From positions 2,480,001-2,544,000 of the forward strand of contig CAWARU010000001.1 of assembly GCA_963784575.1 (NCBI GenBank): DNA of 64,000 nt, given 5' to 3'. The notes under the pieces were generated by a model. The model did no database searches. It saw only the letters and a list, made by a program, of their open reading frames with translations, and was not told where the DNA came from. This document shows, one piece after another, positions 1 through 9,285 of this stretch. Each line of letters starts with the position of its first letter. Positions within the stretch are counted from its first letter, which is position 1. This stretch comes from CAWARU01 sp963784575. GTDB taxonomy: Bacteria; Pseudomonadota; Gammaproteobacteria; UBA6186; Azoamicaceae. Position numbers and translations under genes: made by a program.

Positions 1-370
1 TGATAGTTTCTGCGTGCTCTTTAAAAAAAACATCACCAACCTTATTTAAAATTTCCCAGGCTTCTTTGCAATTATTATTTCTCGCAATGCTTATCGCATA
101 GTTTCCTTTAGTGGTTTTTGCTTTAATAATTTCAAGTCTATTATGTTTTTGTGCGAATTCAATAATAAAATTCAAGATTTCAGTTCTATTATATCTGGCT
201 GCATAATGAATAGGATATGCGCCGCCAGAGCCTATAGTATTCATATCAATGTTCAGAGAGAGCTCTGTAAATTCTTTCAAATCACCATTTTTTGCAGCGG
301 TGCAAAGTTTGTCAATTGGGCTCATTTTTGTAATGATGCTTGATTCAATTTTTGGAGCAGGGGTGGACAT
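1..370 (-). CDS. Ankyrin-repeat protein, N-terminal part (runs off left edge)
   Basis: About 123 codons are visible, reading leftward from an ATG at 370 that sits a few bases after a strong GGAGG ribosome-binding site (371-379). The stop lies outside the window. The visible protein begins MSTPAPKIESSII and holds ankyrin-like helices such as LCTAAKNGDLKEF and YPIHYAARYNRTEILNFII. This fits a protein-binding ankyrin protein of the same class as the others in the window, probably acting in the host cell, but that role is inference. It is divergent from the next gene, with a 300-bp AT-rich spacer between them. The family call is fairly safe; the function is unknown. Confidence 0.75.
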   Translation of the reverse strand, partial: MSTPAPKIESSIITKMSPIDKLCTAAKNGDLKEFTELSLNIDMNTIGSGGAYPIHYAARYNRTEILNFIIEFAQKHNRLEIIKAKTTKGNYAISIARNNNCKEAWEILNKVGDVFFKEHAETI

Positions 371-671
371 TGTTACCTCCAGGTAATAATAATGAAATAC
401 GAGATTGATTAAGATCATAATTATGCCCAGTTTTTGCCGCCAGAGTCAATTGATTTAACAAATTTTTAAGGCTTTATACCTAATAATACTTAATATTTGT
501 AACTACAAGAATATATCGAATCTTCGAATCCAGAGGACTTGATTCCCTTCTAAGAACGCTGTAATATCTTCCTTTAAACTCTCTAATATATCTATATCTG
601 AAATATAATAGACTGATTTTTAATATAATTTACTGAATTTATTTAATTCATTAATTGATAAGGATACCCTC
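371..671. other. AT-rich spacer between divergent ankyrin genes
   Basis: No ORF with a plausible ribosome-binding site is seen here. The stretch must contain the promoters of the two divergent ankyrin genes, but I cannot single out a convincing -35/-10 pair. Confidence 0.4.
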
Positions 672-3600
672 ATGATTCCAGCTCATAAGACAAAAACTAA
701 GTTAAAAATGTCTGCACAGGTTGTACAGGCCTTAATCTCTGCAGCCTATATGGGTAATGCAGAGGAAGTTGCTGCATTAATCGAAGCTGGTGCCACAGTG
801 AATCAATATGATGAGCACGGCGAAAGTGCTTTGATGGTCGCAGTGGTTCGGGGGCACGAAGCAGTGGTAAAAATCATATTGGCCGCCCAGGGTGTTAAAG
901 TAGATCTGGCAGACAAAAAAAACATCACGCCCCTCATGGAAGCGGTTTATGAAGGACATGTCAAAATAGTGAAGTTGCTGCTAGAAGCCGGCGCTAATGT
1001 CAATGCAGAGGACAGTGATGGACAAACCCCCTTAATGAGGGCTGCCATAAAAGGAAACGAAAAAATCCTAGAAATATTGCTCGCAGCGACTGGAATCCAG
1101 TTGAATCACGTCAGCAAATTAAATTCAAACGCCTTAGGTATTGCGATCAAGCTTGGACACCCTAAATTTGCACAAAAATTAGCAGAAGCAATGATACTTA
1201 CCGCCACCAAAGGAAATCTCTTATATACTACAGTTTGTTATGATACGCCAACCGCCAAGGAGCTTACCGAATTTCTGATCAAGAAAAAAGCAGATATAGA
1301 GATGGGGACTCATTCAGGCGGTACTCCTTTGATGGCGGCTTGCAGTTTGGGGCATTTAGCTCATGTAAAAATGCTTTGTGATGCAAAGGCAAATGTTAAC
1401 GCTATCAATAACAATAATACTTTAAATGCTTTGAAAATTGCTACCTTAAATGGATTTTACCCTATTGTGCAATACTTGATTTCAAAAGGTGCTGATGTTA
1501 ACAAGAAAGACAATAATAATGAAACTGTTTTGATGTTTGCAATTAATGCAGTGCCTCCCAATCTAGAATTCATTCAAATGCTGCTGGATGCAGGTGCTGA
1601 TATTAGCGCACACAATTTAGGCGGTGCCACAGCTGTGACTGTATCTATCCTCAAAAAAAATCTGGCTGTTGTGAAATTGCTCATGGACTCTTGCTTAAAA
1701 AAGCTTAGAACAGACAATCAACAACAAATAGTACAAACTATTGAAAAAGCCTATCTGTCAACACAAGACTGCAGCAGAGCTTTGGATGTGGCTCTTGCAG
1801 ATGGCCATCATGAAGTTGCGACAGCCTTGCTTATTTGTGGTGCGAGCCTTGATTTTGGCAATCATGTTCAAACTCCCTTATTTACTGCTTGTGCGAATAA
1901 AGATATCCACAGTGTAGAATTGATGCTGCGTCGCAAAGTAAATCTTGAACTTGGCAATAAATATCAACAAACACCTCTTATGATGGCTTGTAACGAAGGT
2001 TCTTTACCCATCGTCAAACTTTTATGTGAGGCTAAAGCAGATGTCAACGCAAAAGATTATGACAGAGGCACACCACTGAAAGCTGCTATAGTTGCTAATC
2101 AGTTCGAGATAGCGCTTTACTTATTAAAAAATGGTGCGGTTCCCATTTCATACGATAAAAATGGCGAAAATGATCTGTTATTTGCAGTAAGACCTGAACA
2201 AGCCAGTAGGGAATTGGTGCAAGCGTTAATAGACACTAAATTAGATTTTTATGCTAAGAGTCAGATTGGAACCACTGTACTGAATCTGTGTGTGAATAAT
2301 GGCCAAGATCACCTCATTCCTTTAGTTCTAAAAGCCATGCGAAGCAAGATGGATCCAGAGGGCGAAATGTTTAAGGGCATGATCCGCCATGCATTTGTTA
2401 TATCCTTCCGTTTTGAACGCGAATCCTGCTTTGAATTTTTCTTAAAAGATCCCGCCTTAGCAGCTATAATAAAGGAGTTTCTGCCCACCGCATTTCGAAT
2501 TGCGATCTATGAAGGACTCAATAAGGGAATACTATTTTTTCTTAAAAGAAAATTAATAGATTTGAATGCAAACCAAAAATTTGAAGATACCTTCACCACG
2601 GACACTGGAGCAGAAGTTGCTTTCAATGAGGGAATAAAGCCTCTAATGATTGCAGCAATGCATGGTGAAGTAAAAATCCTGCGAGAACTTATTAGATATG
2701 GCGCAGACGTTGATTCTCTTTGCCGAGTTAACATAAGCGATACCCCAGATCCCATCTTGAAGAGTGCTTTGACCCTAGCACAGCAACAAGATGAAAGCGA
2801 AGCAGTACAATTTTTATTTGAATGTAAAATTTTGAAAGAGATTAAGAATATCAGAAGGGACTCAGGTCTTGCACCAAGAACGCAATCTGAACTTGATAGG
2901 ATGAATATTATTATTAAGAGAATTTCCCAAGAAATTCTTGATATGGATCCACTTTTTGATGTACAGGCAAGATTATATGTGCCTCTTGAAAAATTAATCT
3001 CCAAGGGTATGTTTCGGACCGAAAGCCATAGAACAAATGCAACACTCAGTGCTTCTGCAGCAATAATCAGCCAATATATCCATGAACTTTTCGAACAAAC
3101 AAAGTCTTTGGAATCTTTACCCTCAGACATTGAAAGATTATTTTGGAAAATCTTCTATCTTCCCTTTGAAAACAGGGAAAAACAGGATGCCTTAAGAGCA
3201 GAGCAGCAAAGGGATTGTATTAAAATACTTCAACAATTAGAACTGCAAGAATCGCAAATTTCGCACATCATATTTGGTGCTGATTACGCTGTAAAATTTG
3301 ATAAACTCGTTGACTTAAATGCCGCTGTACATAATAAAGCAGAAAAAATTATCCAAGATTGCAATTCTTTACTCAGTACCAACTCTGAAATTCTTGCTTC
3401 GAAACACTCTGAATTGAATTCTATGAAATTAATGTGCGATAAATTTAGAGCAGAGTCTCTCCAATATTCAGAAAATATACTTAAGTTCCGACAAGAGTTG
3501 GTGAAACTGCAGAGAAAATACCAGGAATCAAGGCAGGAGGTAGTCAAGACAATTCGAATTTTCGTAGAAAAACAAGACTACCTGAATGCGATAGAATTAT

Positions 3601-4982
3601 GGGGGAATTTTCAAAAAGATGAAAACATTAAAAGTCTGCTAAGTACTAGAGATGCGATTAAAGTGAGATTGAATGGGATTCTGCTCTCTCTGCAAAGCTG
3701 TAACAGTTCATTGTCTCAAAATTGCAAATCCTTAGATTCTATCAAGAAAAATGCTGAAATTCTTGAACTTAAGAAAGCAGATGAAGCATTAAAATTAGAG
3801 GCTGAAATATCGAAGCAGAAAGAACACAACAGAATGGAGATGGAACAAAGGTCGAAGCATGAACAAGAGGAAAAGGAAAGGTTTGAAGCGAATATTGCAG
3901 CTTTTCGTCAGGTTCGTGAAGAGCTTGAAAAACGACTACTATCTGGGTCAGATCCGAATGCCGACAGTGATAAGGATACCAAAGACACTCTTGACAATCA
4001 AAAACCCAGTATTATCCTGGGATATCAAAGAAAGAAGATATCTGAGCTCACTTTATCCTTTAAAGGTGCCATTAATGAATATCTGGGGGTAGAAAAACAG
4101 CTCGGTATTCTAGAGAAAGTGCTGAATGTACTAAAAGAGCTAGAACAGAATAAGGATTTCTCTAAAAACCTAGCAGCTTTATTGCGAAACCAATCTGCGG
4201 TTTTAGGTGTAGCAGCAAGAGCCATGGAAATTATAAAGGAATTTAAGCCTGAGTTCTGTCCTTATTCGCCTGAAAAAGCCACCAAATTTCGGGATGCTGT
4301 GTTTCATGCCTTTGAACTGTACCCAGAGTTTGATGTGGATATTAGTGTACAGCAGGAATTTTCTAAACTTGCCTTTGAAATGGTTTCGGCTCAGGCAAAA
4401 TTTATCCGAGCGGTTCAAGACAAATCCGATTCAGAAAAACTGTATTATGCAGAGATGACTTCCAATAGACTATTCAAAAAAATAGAGGCTTGTGTCATTA
4501 ATAACACCCCAAGCCTTGCAGTTTGCCTGAAACAATGGGAGCGTTTGAAAAAAGAATCTGCCTGTTATTCAATGAGCTATGAAGAAAACTTAGTGTTAAA
4601 GCATGCACTAGGATTTACAGCTGGGTGTGCTGGCGCAATTGCTGCCTTGATCAGGAAATTATATCCAGAAGAATTCAAGAAAAAGCAGAAAGAATATATG
4701 GAAGCTATTAAAAAAGGCAAGTCTTATAGACATATTCGCGATGATTCTGAGGTTACCCTACAGGGTAAGCAGGCTCTTGGACTGCAGCACAAGACTGTAG
4801 CAACTACGCCTCTTAGGATTGATCCCCTGCCGCAGGCTATGGGTTCGGATACTATCCATACTGCTCATACTGCTAGTACGAATGCTGCAGAAGCTTCCGT
4901 AGCTGCATCCGAAGTCGCACCACAAAACGGATCACGGTCCAAAAAAAGTAAAGCACGCAAGCAAAATAGAAAATTTCGATAG
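672..4982 (+). CDS. Large ankyrin-repeat and coiled-coil protein (candidate effector)
   Basis: A 1436-residue protein. The start ATG follows an AAGGA ribosome-binding site by about 8 bases; a second in-frame Met at residue 13 is possible. Residues ~15-760 are a long ankyrin array. Canonical units read TPLMEAVYEGHVKIVKLLLEAGANVN and similar, and become degenerate towards the end. Residues ~800-1210 are charged, helical and coiled-coil, with a very acidic/basic stretch near 1020-1070. The last ~80 residues are low-complexity, and the protein ends in a strongly basic tail (SKKSKARKQNRKFR). No signal peptide or membrane segment is seen. Ankyrin repeats bind proteins; in Legionellales such proteins are often type IV effectors. 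The function here is unknown. The basic tail could be a nuclear-localisation or secretion signal (inference). Confidence 0.85.
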   Translation: MIPAHKTKTKLKMSAQVVQALISAAYMGNAEEVAALIEAGATVNQYDEHGESALMVAVVRGHEAVVKIILAAQGVKVDLADKKNITPLMEAVYEGHVKIVKLLLEAGANVNAEDSDGQTPLMRAAIKGNEKILEILLAATGIQLNHVSKLNSNALGIAIKLGHPKFAQKLAEAMILTATKGNLLYTTVCYDTPTAKELTEFLIKKKADIEMGTHSGGTPLMAACSLGHLAHVKMLCDAKANVNAINNNNTLNALKIATLNGFYPIVQYLISKGADVNKKDNNNETVLMFAINAVPPNLEFIQMLLDAGADISAHNLGGATAVTVSILKKNLAVVKLLMDSCLKKLRTDNQQQIVQTIEKAYLSTQDCSRALDVALADGHHEVATALLICGASLDFGNHVQTPLFTACANKDIHSVELMLRRKVNLELGNKYQQTPLMMACNEGSLPIVKLLCEAKADVNAKDYDRGTPLKAAIVANQFEIALYLLKNGAVPISYDKNGENDLLFAVRPEQASRELVQALIDTKLDFYAKSQIGTTVLNLCVNNGQDHLIPLVLKAMRSKMDPEGEMFKGMIRHAFVISFRFERESCFEFFLKDPALAAIIKEFLPTAFRIAIYEGLNKGILFFLKRKLIDLNANQKFEDTFTTDTGAEVAFNEGIKPLMIAAMHGEVKILRELIRYGADVDSLCRVNISDTPDPILKSALTLAQQQDESEAVQFLFECKILKEIKNIRRDSGLAPRTQSELDRMNIIIKRISQEILDMDPLFDVQARLYVPLEKLISKGMFRTESHRTNATLSASAAIISQYIHELFEQTKSLESLPSDIERLFWKIFYLPFENREKQDALRAEQQRDCIKILQQLELQESQISHIIFGADYAVKFDKLVDLNAAVHNKAEKIIQDCNSLLSTNSEILASKHSELNSMKLMCDKFRAESLQYSENILKFRQELVKLQRKYQESRQEVVKTIRIFVEKQDYLNAIELWGNFQKDENIKSLLSTRDAIKVRLNGILLSLQSCNSSLSQNCKSLDSIKKNAEILELKKADEALKLEAEISKQKEHNRMEMEQRSKHEQEEKERFEANIAAFRQVREELEKRLLSGSDPNADSDKDTKDTLDNQKPSIILGYQRKKISELTLSFKGAINEYLGVEKQLGILEKVLNVLKELEQNKDFSKNLAALLRNQSAVLGVAARAMEIIKEFKPEFCPYSPEKATKFRDAVFHAFELYPEFDVDISVQQEFSKLAFEMVSAQAKFIRAVQDKSDSEKLYYAEMTSNRLFKKIEACVINNTPSLAVCLKQWERLKKESACYSMSYEENLVLKHALGFTAGCAGAIAALIRKLYPEEFKKKQKEYMEAIKKGKSYRHIRDDSEVTLQGKQALGLQHKTVATTPLRIDPLPQAMGSDTIHTAHTASTNAAEASVAASEVAPQNGSRSKKSKARKQNRKFR

Positions 4983-5132
4983 CATCTTAAAGCCATTAAT
5001 TTTCGCCACTCATAAAAGTTGAGTATGGCGTTATGAATACTGCTTTAAATATCAGTATTTACATCATTAAATTTTCTGTTAAACTTCACAACTTCTTAAG
5101 TTTTGAATTTTTTTTTTGAACTTAGGAGTAGA

Positions 5133-5792
5133 ATGAACCATTGCGTCCTTTTTGGATATCCCGGTTCAGGAAAGGGGACATTTTCGAGAACTCTCACTTC
5201 CTATGGATACCATGCGATTGGTTTGGGCAATATTCTTAGAATAAAAACGCAGCAAGAAACTCCTCTTGGTAAAAAGATAAGACATCATGTAAATACGGGT
5301 TTATTGTTAGAAGACGATTTAATTTGTCACATTGCCATTACGGAACTTTCCCAATATCTCAACAACAATCCTAGTTCAGGGAAACCCTTTGTATTAGAAG
5401 GATTTCCGAATACTCTGCCACAGTTTCATGTTTTTCAAGAATTCCTAGGGAATTTTGGCATAAAATCGAAAATTCAATATTTCTTTCTGCACCTTTCGGA
5501 AACATTTGCTATTCAAAGAATTAAAAACAGATTGATCTGCAGTCGTTGTCCGGAAATTTATAACGAGATTGGTAAAACTCCCAAATTAACCGGTTTCTGT
5601 GATTTTTGTCATGGAACATTGATTAGGAGACCAGAAGATCATGAATCTTGTGCAAGAGATCGGATTAAACGGTTCAATGACAAAACAACACCGCTCATTG
5701 AATTTCTTTATCAATCCAATCAAATCAGTATTTTGGATGCAAGCCAAAATCTCAACATATCTATTAAGCCAGAGGAGATAATTGTATGTTAA
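5133..5792 (+). CDS. Adenylate-kinase-like nucleotide kinase with zinc lid
   Basis: 219 residues. The start is ATG 5133, about 4 bases after AGGAG; an upstream TTG in the same frame lacks such a site. The P-loop GYPGSGKGT is intact near the N-terminus and the GNILR segment matches the family's GDMLR. A Cys4 zinc-binding lid is present (CSRC then CDFC). The usual D-G-F-P-R substrate motif reads EGFPN here, and the lid-side R-x-D-D is altered (RRPEDHES). The AMP-binding arginine is therefore replaced, and a substrate other than AMP is possible. The stop overlaps the start of the radical SAM gene by 7 bases, so the two are translationally coupled. It is probably a dedicated enzyme of this operon and not the housekeeping Adk (inference). 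Confidence 0.75.
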   Translation: MNHCVLFGYPGSGKGTFSRTLTSYGYHAIGLGNILRIKTQQETPLGKKIRHHVNTGLLLEDDLICHIAITELSQYLNNNPSSGKPFVLEGFPNTLPQFHVFQEFLGNFGIKSKIQYFFLHLSETFAIQRIKNRLICSRCPEIYNEIGKTPKLTGFCDFCHGTLIRRPEDHESCARDRIKRFNDKTTPLIEFLYQSNQISILDASQNLNISIKPEEIIVC

Positions 5793-7153
5793 ATCAAAGC
5801 TCAAAGACCATACTTCATGAAGAATTACGGCAGCAAATTCAAGCACAAATCTTACCAGCCTATCTTTATACTTACCCACCGAAAAGCAGCTATCGGCCAT
5901 TTAAGGATTGGCAGACAGCAGTTGGTCAATGGCAAAAGATTTCTGGAGATATCACTCTTTATATTCATGTTCCATTCTGTGATATGAAATGTCATTTTTG
6001 TGATTTGTTTACTGTGACAAAATTACATACTGATTCAGTCATGTTGCGGCTTCTCAATTGTCTCCGAGCAGAGCTTGAAATGATGGCGTGCTATATACAA
6101 AAAAACTCAGTGCAAGTCTCATCCATATATTTTGGGGGAGGTACCCCAACCTTATTACCCGCGGAAAGTCTCCATTTAATACTCACTACAATTCAGAAAA
6201 ATTTCATATTAAAGGAAAATATTGAATTCAGTATCGAGGGAGCGCCAAACAGTTTACATGAAAAAAAATTAAAGGAGTTGAAAAGCTTAGGATTCAATCG
6301 AATTAGCATTGGGATTCAGTCATTCCAGCAATCTGAATTGAGAGCCATGGGTAGACATTATGATGCAAACCTAGGCTTTGACATGGCCTATCTTGCAAAT
6401 CAGGTACTGCATTTTGAAAACACCAATATTGATTTAATTTATGGCATTCCCAATCAAACATTGGATGCTTGGCAGTTTAACATCGAAAAGGCTGTAGCAT
6501 TAAATCCTCAAACAATTACGCTCTATCCTCTCATGCTCAGAAAAAGAACTTTTTTTGGAAAGCAATCTGTTGGGAATTGCAATAAAAATTTCACTGCAGA
6601 GCAGGAAAGATACGATTGGTACGATAGAACTGTTCAATGGTTGACATCCGTCGGTTATCAACAAAAAACATTTGTTAATTTTGCAAAGAAATCTGGCGGT
6701 TGCCGGTATGAAGAAAATAGTTTTTTAGGATCACCGACTCTCTCTGTTGGACCTGGGAGCAGGAAATATGCGACCGCGCTCCATTACACGGATGATAATT
6801 ATATTGAAAGACAATCCAATAAAACCACTTTTCTTCACTATATGGAAAAAATTGAGCAAGGCGTGCTTCCAATTCAATCCGCAGTTTTTCTGTCTAAATC
6901 TGAACAAATGCTACGTTTTTTTATTCTTGGTTTATTGTTTTCAGGGGTACATAAGAAACAGTTTCGTGAAAGATTTGGAACCAGCCTATCTCAATGCTAT
7001 GGCAATGTTTTAGCAATATTGAACACAGAAGGTTTAATCGAAGATGGTATGACAAACATTCATTTAACCGCAAAAGGATATAAATATAGCAGTATTATTG
7101 GCGGGTTTTTAAGCAGTCCGGAAGTTAAAGCAAGTTTACATCACTATCAATAG
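5786..7153 (+). CDS. HemW/HemN-like radical SAM protein
   Basis: 455 residues. The radical SAM cluster motif is C-x3-C-x2-C (FCDMKCHFC, around residue 67-75), followed by the GGGTPT SAM-binding glycine motif and a C-terminal HemN-type region (LGSPTLSVGPGSR). The fourth cysteine of true HemN (CxC) is absent (CDL). It therefore belongs with HemW haem chaperones or class C radical SAM methylases, not with oxygen-independent coproporphyrinogen oxidase. It overlaps the kinase gene upstream and is followed after 15 bases by a methyltransferase gene. That context suggests a small modification pathway, not haem supply; this is inference. A second conventional hemW elsewhere in the genome would support that reading. 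Confidence 0.8.
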   Translation: MLNQSSKTILHEELRQQIQAQILPAYLYTYPPKSSYRPFKDWQTAVGQWQKISGDITLYIHVPFCDMKCHFCDLFTVTKLHTDSVMLRLLNCLRAELEMMACYIQKNSVQVSSIYFGGGTPTLLPAESLHLILTTIQKNFILKENIEFSIEGAPNSLHEKKLKELKSLGFNRISIGIQSFQQSELRAMGRHYDANLGFDMAYLANQVLHFENTNIDLIYGIPNQTLDAWQFNIEKAVALNPQTITLYPLMLRKRTFFGKQSVGNCNKNFTAEQERYDWYDRTVQWLTSVGYQQKTFVNFAKKSGGCRYEENSFLGSPTLSVGPGSRKYATALHYTDDNYIERQSNKTTFLHYMEKIEQGVLPIQSAVFLSKSEQMLRFFILGLLFSGVHKKQFRERFGTSLSQCYGNVLAILNTEGLIEDGMTNIHLTAKGYKYSSIIGGFLSSPEVKASLHHYQ

Positions 7154-7168
7154 GAGGAGGTATATAGC

Positions 7169-8152
7169 ATGGGTAAAAAAAATTGGTTTCATGATGAACC
7201 CTTCAATGCATTTTGGGAGCAAGGTTATCGTAATTTAGCAATTTCCTGCATGGGTGGGCCCAGTCTCGAAGTGATAGAAATGTCTCGGTTCCTGCCTTCA
7301 GATGCCAAGGTTCTAGATTTAGGTTGTGGAGAGGGACGCAATGCCTTGTATCTCGCCACTCTGGGTTATTCAGTGACTGCTGTGGATAGATCTTTGGCGG
7401 GCATTGCGAAGTTAAGGACTATGGCTCTGCAATTAAAAATTGATTTGAAAACAGTGGTAGCAGATATCAGGGAATATTTATTAGAATATAAGTACGACTT
7501 AGTGATGGCACATGGTGTGCTGTATTATTTGAAAAATATAGAGTGGCGCAGTCTCTTGAACAGAGTAAAGGCCGCTACAGTGCCCGGAGGCTTCAATATC
7601 TTTACTTTGTTCATTTATGATGATTCCCATCCCTGCACAGAAGAAATACAGGCTGCCCATTATCAGTCCTCCTTTTCGCCGAAGGAAATTCAAAGATTCT
7701 ATGAAGAGTGGGAGGAAGTGAGGTTTGATCAATATATAAAATGGGATTCACATCCTGGGATTCCAATACATTGCCATCCGATTGAAAAATTAGTAGCACG
7801 AAAACCTGATGGCTCTCCTATTAATATTGTATCAACAAAAATCGAAAGTATGATGCAATTGCCAGATAATGTCTTTCAAAAAATCGAGATAGGTGCAACA
7901 AAAAATAAGGTTATAGATCTGATCGGTATTTCTGATCAGATTCTTAGCTTCACTGCCGAGGGAGTACAATTCAATATGAGTGTACATGATGAAAATCCGG
8001 AATCTGAATTGCGTCGTTCTATGGTTAATGGCTACATTTTAGAATTATTTTTCTATCAGAAATTTGTCGTTTATTTCACCAATGGTGTTGTTTCAGGCAA
8101 GGCACGATTTGTGAGCGACCCAATACGTATTGCGGCAGGAGAACTTATTTAA
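7169..8152 (+). CDS. SAM-dependent methyltransferase with BamE/SmpA-like C-terminal domain
   Basis: 327 residues. The start ATG follows a strong AGGAGG. The N-terminal ~200 residues form a class I methyltransferase: SAM motif I is VLDLGCGEGRNALYLA around residues 46-60, and the following acidic motif is AVDRS. The layout is like TehB. The last ~100 residues (KIEIGATKNKVIDLIG ... FVVYFTNGVVSGKARF) resemble the small BamE/SmpA/OmlA fold: a glycine-containing helix start, a two-strand hairpin and a final F-x-N-G-x-V strand. This fusion is unusual. It is the third gene of the kinase / radical SAM / methyltransferase operon. The methyltransferase call is solid; the tail assignment is tentative and the substrate is unknown. 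Confidence 0.75.
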   Translation: MGKKNWFHDEPFNAFWEQGYRNLAISCMGGPSLEVIEMSRFLPSDAKVLDLGCGEGRNALYLATLGYSVTAVDRSLAGIAKLRTMALQLKIDLKTVVADIREYLLEYKYDLVMAHGVLYYLKNIEWRSLLNRVKAATVPGGFNIFTLFIYDDSHPCTEEIQAAHYQSSFSPKEIQRFYEEWEEVRFDQYIKWDSHPGIPIHCHPIEKLVARKPDGSPINIVSTKIESMMQLPDNVFQKIEIGATKNKVIDLIGISDQILSFTAEGVQFNMSVHDENPESELRRSMVNGYILELFFYQKFVVYFTNGVVSGKARFVSDPIRIAAGELI

Positions 8153-8241
8153 ATTTATTTAGACCGCTCTAAATGAAAATGAAAATGAAAGAGTCTGAAA
8201 TACTGTATATAAATATGGTTTATTTATTATTTGATATTTAG

Positions 8242-8247
8242 TATAAT
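8242..8247 (+). promoter_or_regulatory. Possible -10 box for the DUF1062 gene
   Basis: A perfect TATAAT lies 220 bases before the DUF1062 start, just upstream of the structured leader. No good -35 box is seen at the normal distance, so this is weak. Confidence 0.25.
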
Positions 8248-8312
8248 GACATCACCGTCCAATCTTGGACATTTTTAGAGAGATAGAGTCTTATGACACC
8301 TCATCACGCTTA

Positions 8313-8371
8313 ACAGGACCCGATGCCATTTCAGTCGAGTAGCGGATCTGTGCTCGCATGGCATCACCTGT
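8313..8371 (+). promoter_or_regulatory. Nested inverted repeats in the DUF1062 leader (candidate structured RNA)
   Basis: Three helices nest in one stretch. ACAGG (8313-8317) pairs with CCTGT (8367-8371). GATGCCAT (8322-8329) pairs with ATGGCATC (8358-8365). CGAG (8336-8339) pairs with CTCG (8353-8356). Seventeen base pairs in 59 bases in consistent order suggest a real RNA fold or operator. I recognise no known riboswitch class. Confidence 0.45.
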
Positions 8372-8435
8372 AGTCATCTTCATTTGTGATTAATATCGAA
8401 TAGCAAATGTTGATGGCCAATAGCGTATGTGAATT

Positions 8436-8457
8436 TTTCCTTTGATGACAAAGGAAA
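8436..8457 (+). promoter_or_regulatory. Hairpin over the ribosome-binding site of the DUF1062 gene
   Basis: TTTCCTTT (8436-8443) pairs perfectly with AAAGGAAA (8450-8457) around the loop GATGAC. The right arm contains the AGGA of the ribosome-binding site, 10 bases before ATG 8467. Folding would hide the site, so translational control is plausible (inference). Confidence 0.45.
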
Positions 8458-8466
8458 GGGGTTGTT

Positions 8467-9231
8467 ATGAGACATGAATTTCTAGCGCAAAATGCGCAAC
8501 ATCAACATCAATATCAGTGCCTATATCAAGATCACAATAATACTTCCAGTCAAATTACGGTACCGAATCAACATTCGGCAGCACATGAGGCGTTAATTTC
8601 TGGTCGTGCTCTAAAGGAAGTTTGGAAAGTTATTCCCTGCGCTACGCCCAGGATCATTAGAAAATGTTCACGGTGTAGTGATGATAGATTTGTTTCAAGC
8701 GACAAGTTTAGAGTGAATGCCAATAAAAAAATCATTGATATTTGGCTTATCTATAAATGTTCAGCTTGCGATTTTACCCTAAATCAGACTATTTTCAGCA
8801 GAACTGCTGTTTCCAAAATCGATGCTAATATTTGGGAATTATTTCTTTGCAATGACAAAGAACTGGCCTGGAAATTTGCCTTTGATCCTAATGTGATGTG
8901 CGGAGCATCCATAGATTGGGATCTGGATTTTGAAATCCAAAGGCATGGTTGTAGTCAGAACGAAGAAAATCAGAGTGAAGGTAATCAGAGCGAAGCGAAC
9001 TTAAATATTCTGCTTAAAACAGATTATTTCTTGAAGCTACCTCTTTTTTCGATTCTGCGCCAAAATCTAGGCCTGAGCAGAAGTGCCTTAACTAAGCTCG
9101 AGGCTCAGGGGAAAATTGGGGCTTTAAGTTTAAGTGGTAAGGAAGTAAGCTTGAAAGGGTTTATTGGGGCAGGGTGTATCCTGCGATTGTCTCCTGGTAT
9201 CCCGATTCCAGCTTCGCTTACTTTGTTATGA
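8467..9231 (+). CDS. DUF1062 family protein
   Basis: 254 residues starting at ATG 8467 after AAAGGAAAGGGG. Residues ~60-140 match the DUF1062 pattern: a CSRC knuckle, then FRVNANKKIIDIWLIYKC and CSACDFTLNQTIFSR, then LFLCNDKELAWKFAFD. The paired CxxC motifs suggest a zinc ribbon. The N-terminal 35 residues are Gln/His-rich, and a short NQSE repeat interrupts the middle. These extra pieces make it longer than I would expect for the family. The biochemical role of DUF1062 is unknown. The gene stands after the methyltransferase operon but has its own 310-base leader with structured elements. Confidence 0.7.
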   Translation: MRHEFLAQNAQHQHQYQCLYQDHNNTSSQITVPNQHSAAHEALISGRALKEVWKVIPCATPRIIRKCSRCSDDRFVSSDKFRVNANKKIIDIWLIYKCSACDFTLNQTIFSRTAVSKIDANIWELFLCNDKELAWKFAFDPNVMCGASIDWDLDFEIQRHGCSQNEENQSEGNQSEANLNILLKTDYFLKLPLFSILRQNLGLSRSALTKLEAQGKIGALSLSGKEVSLKGFIGAGCILRLSPGIPIPASLTLL

Positions 9232-9255
9232 TAATGTTGAGAGGGGGTGAGGAGA

Positions 9256-9285
9256 ACCTGGGCATCTTGAACCTGGGCATCTTAA
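9256..9285 (+). repeat. 15-bp tandem repeat, two copies
   Basis: AACCTGGGCATCTTG is followed directly by AACCTGGGCATCTTA in the spacer after the DUF1062 gene. No coding role is seen. Confidence 0.5.

Noticed and set aside
2507..3130. 207-codon leftward ORF inside the first ankyrin gene
   Set aside because: It is antisense to a continuous ankyrin/coiled-coil coding region, has no ribosome-binding site and has low-information composition.
4995..5030. Hairpin CGCCACTCA ... TGAGTATGGCG after the first ankyrin gene
   Set aside because: The stem has a bulge and is not followed by a T-run, so it is not called as a terminator.
5786..7153. Naming the radical SAM gene hemN or hemW
   Set aside because: The CxC of HemN is absent and the operon context is unlike the usual hemW neighbourhood, so no symbol is given.
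8313..8371. tRNA or known riboswitch in the DUF1062 leader
   Set aside because: The helices do not fold into a cloverleaf and I could not match any riboswitch consensus. Kept only as an unclassified structured element.
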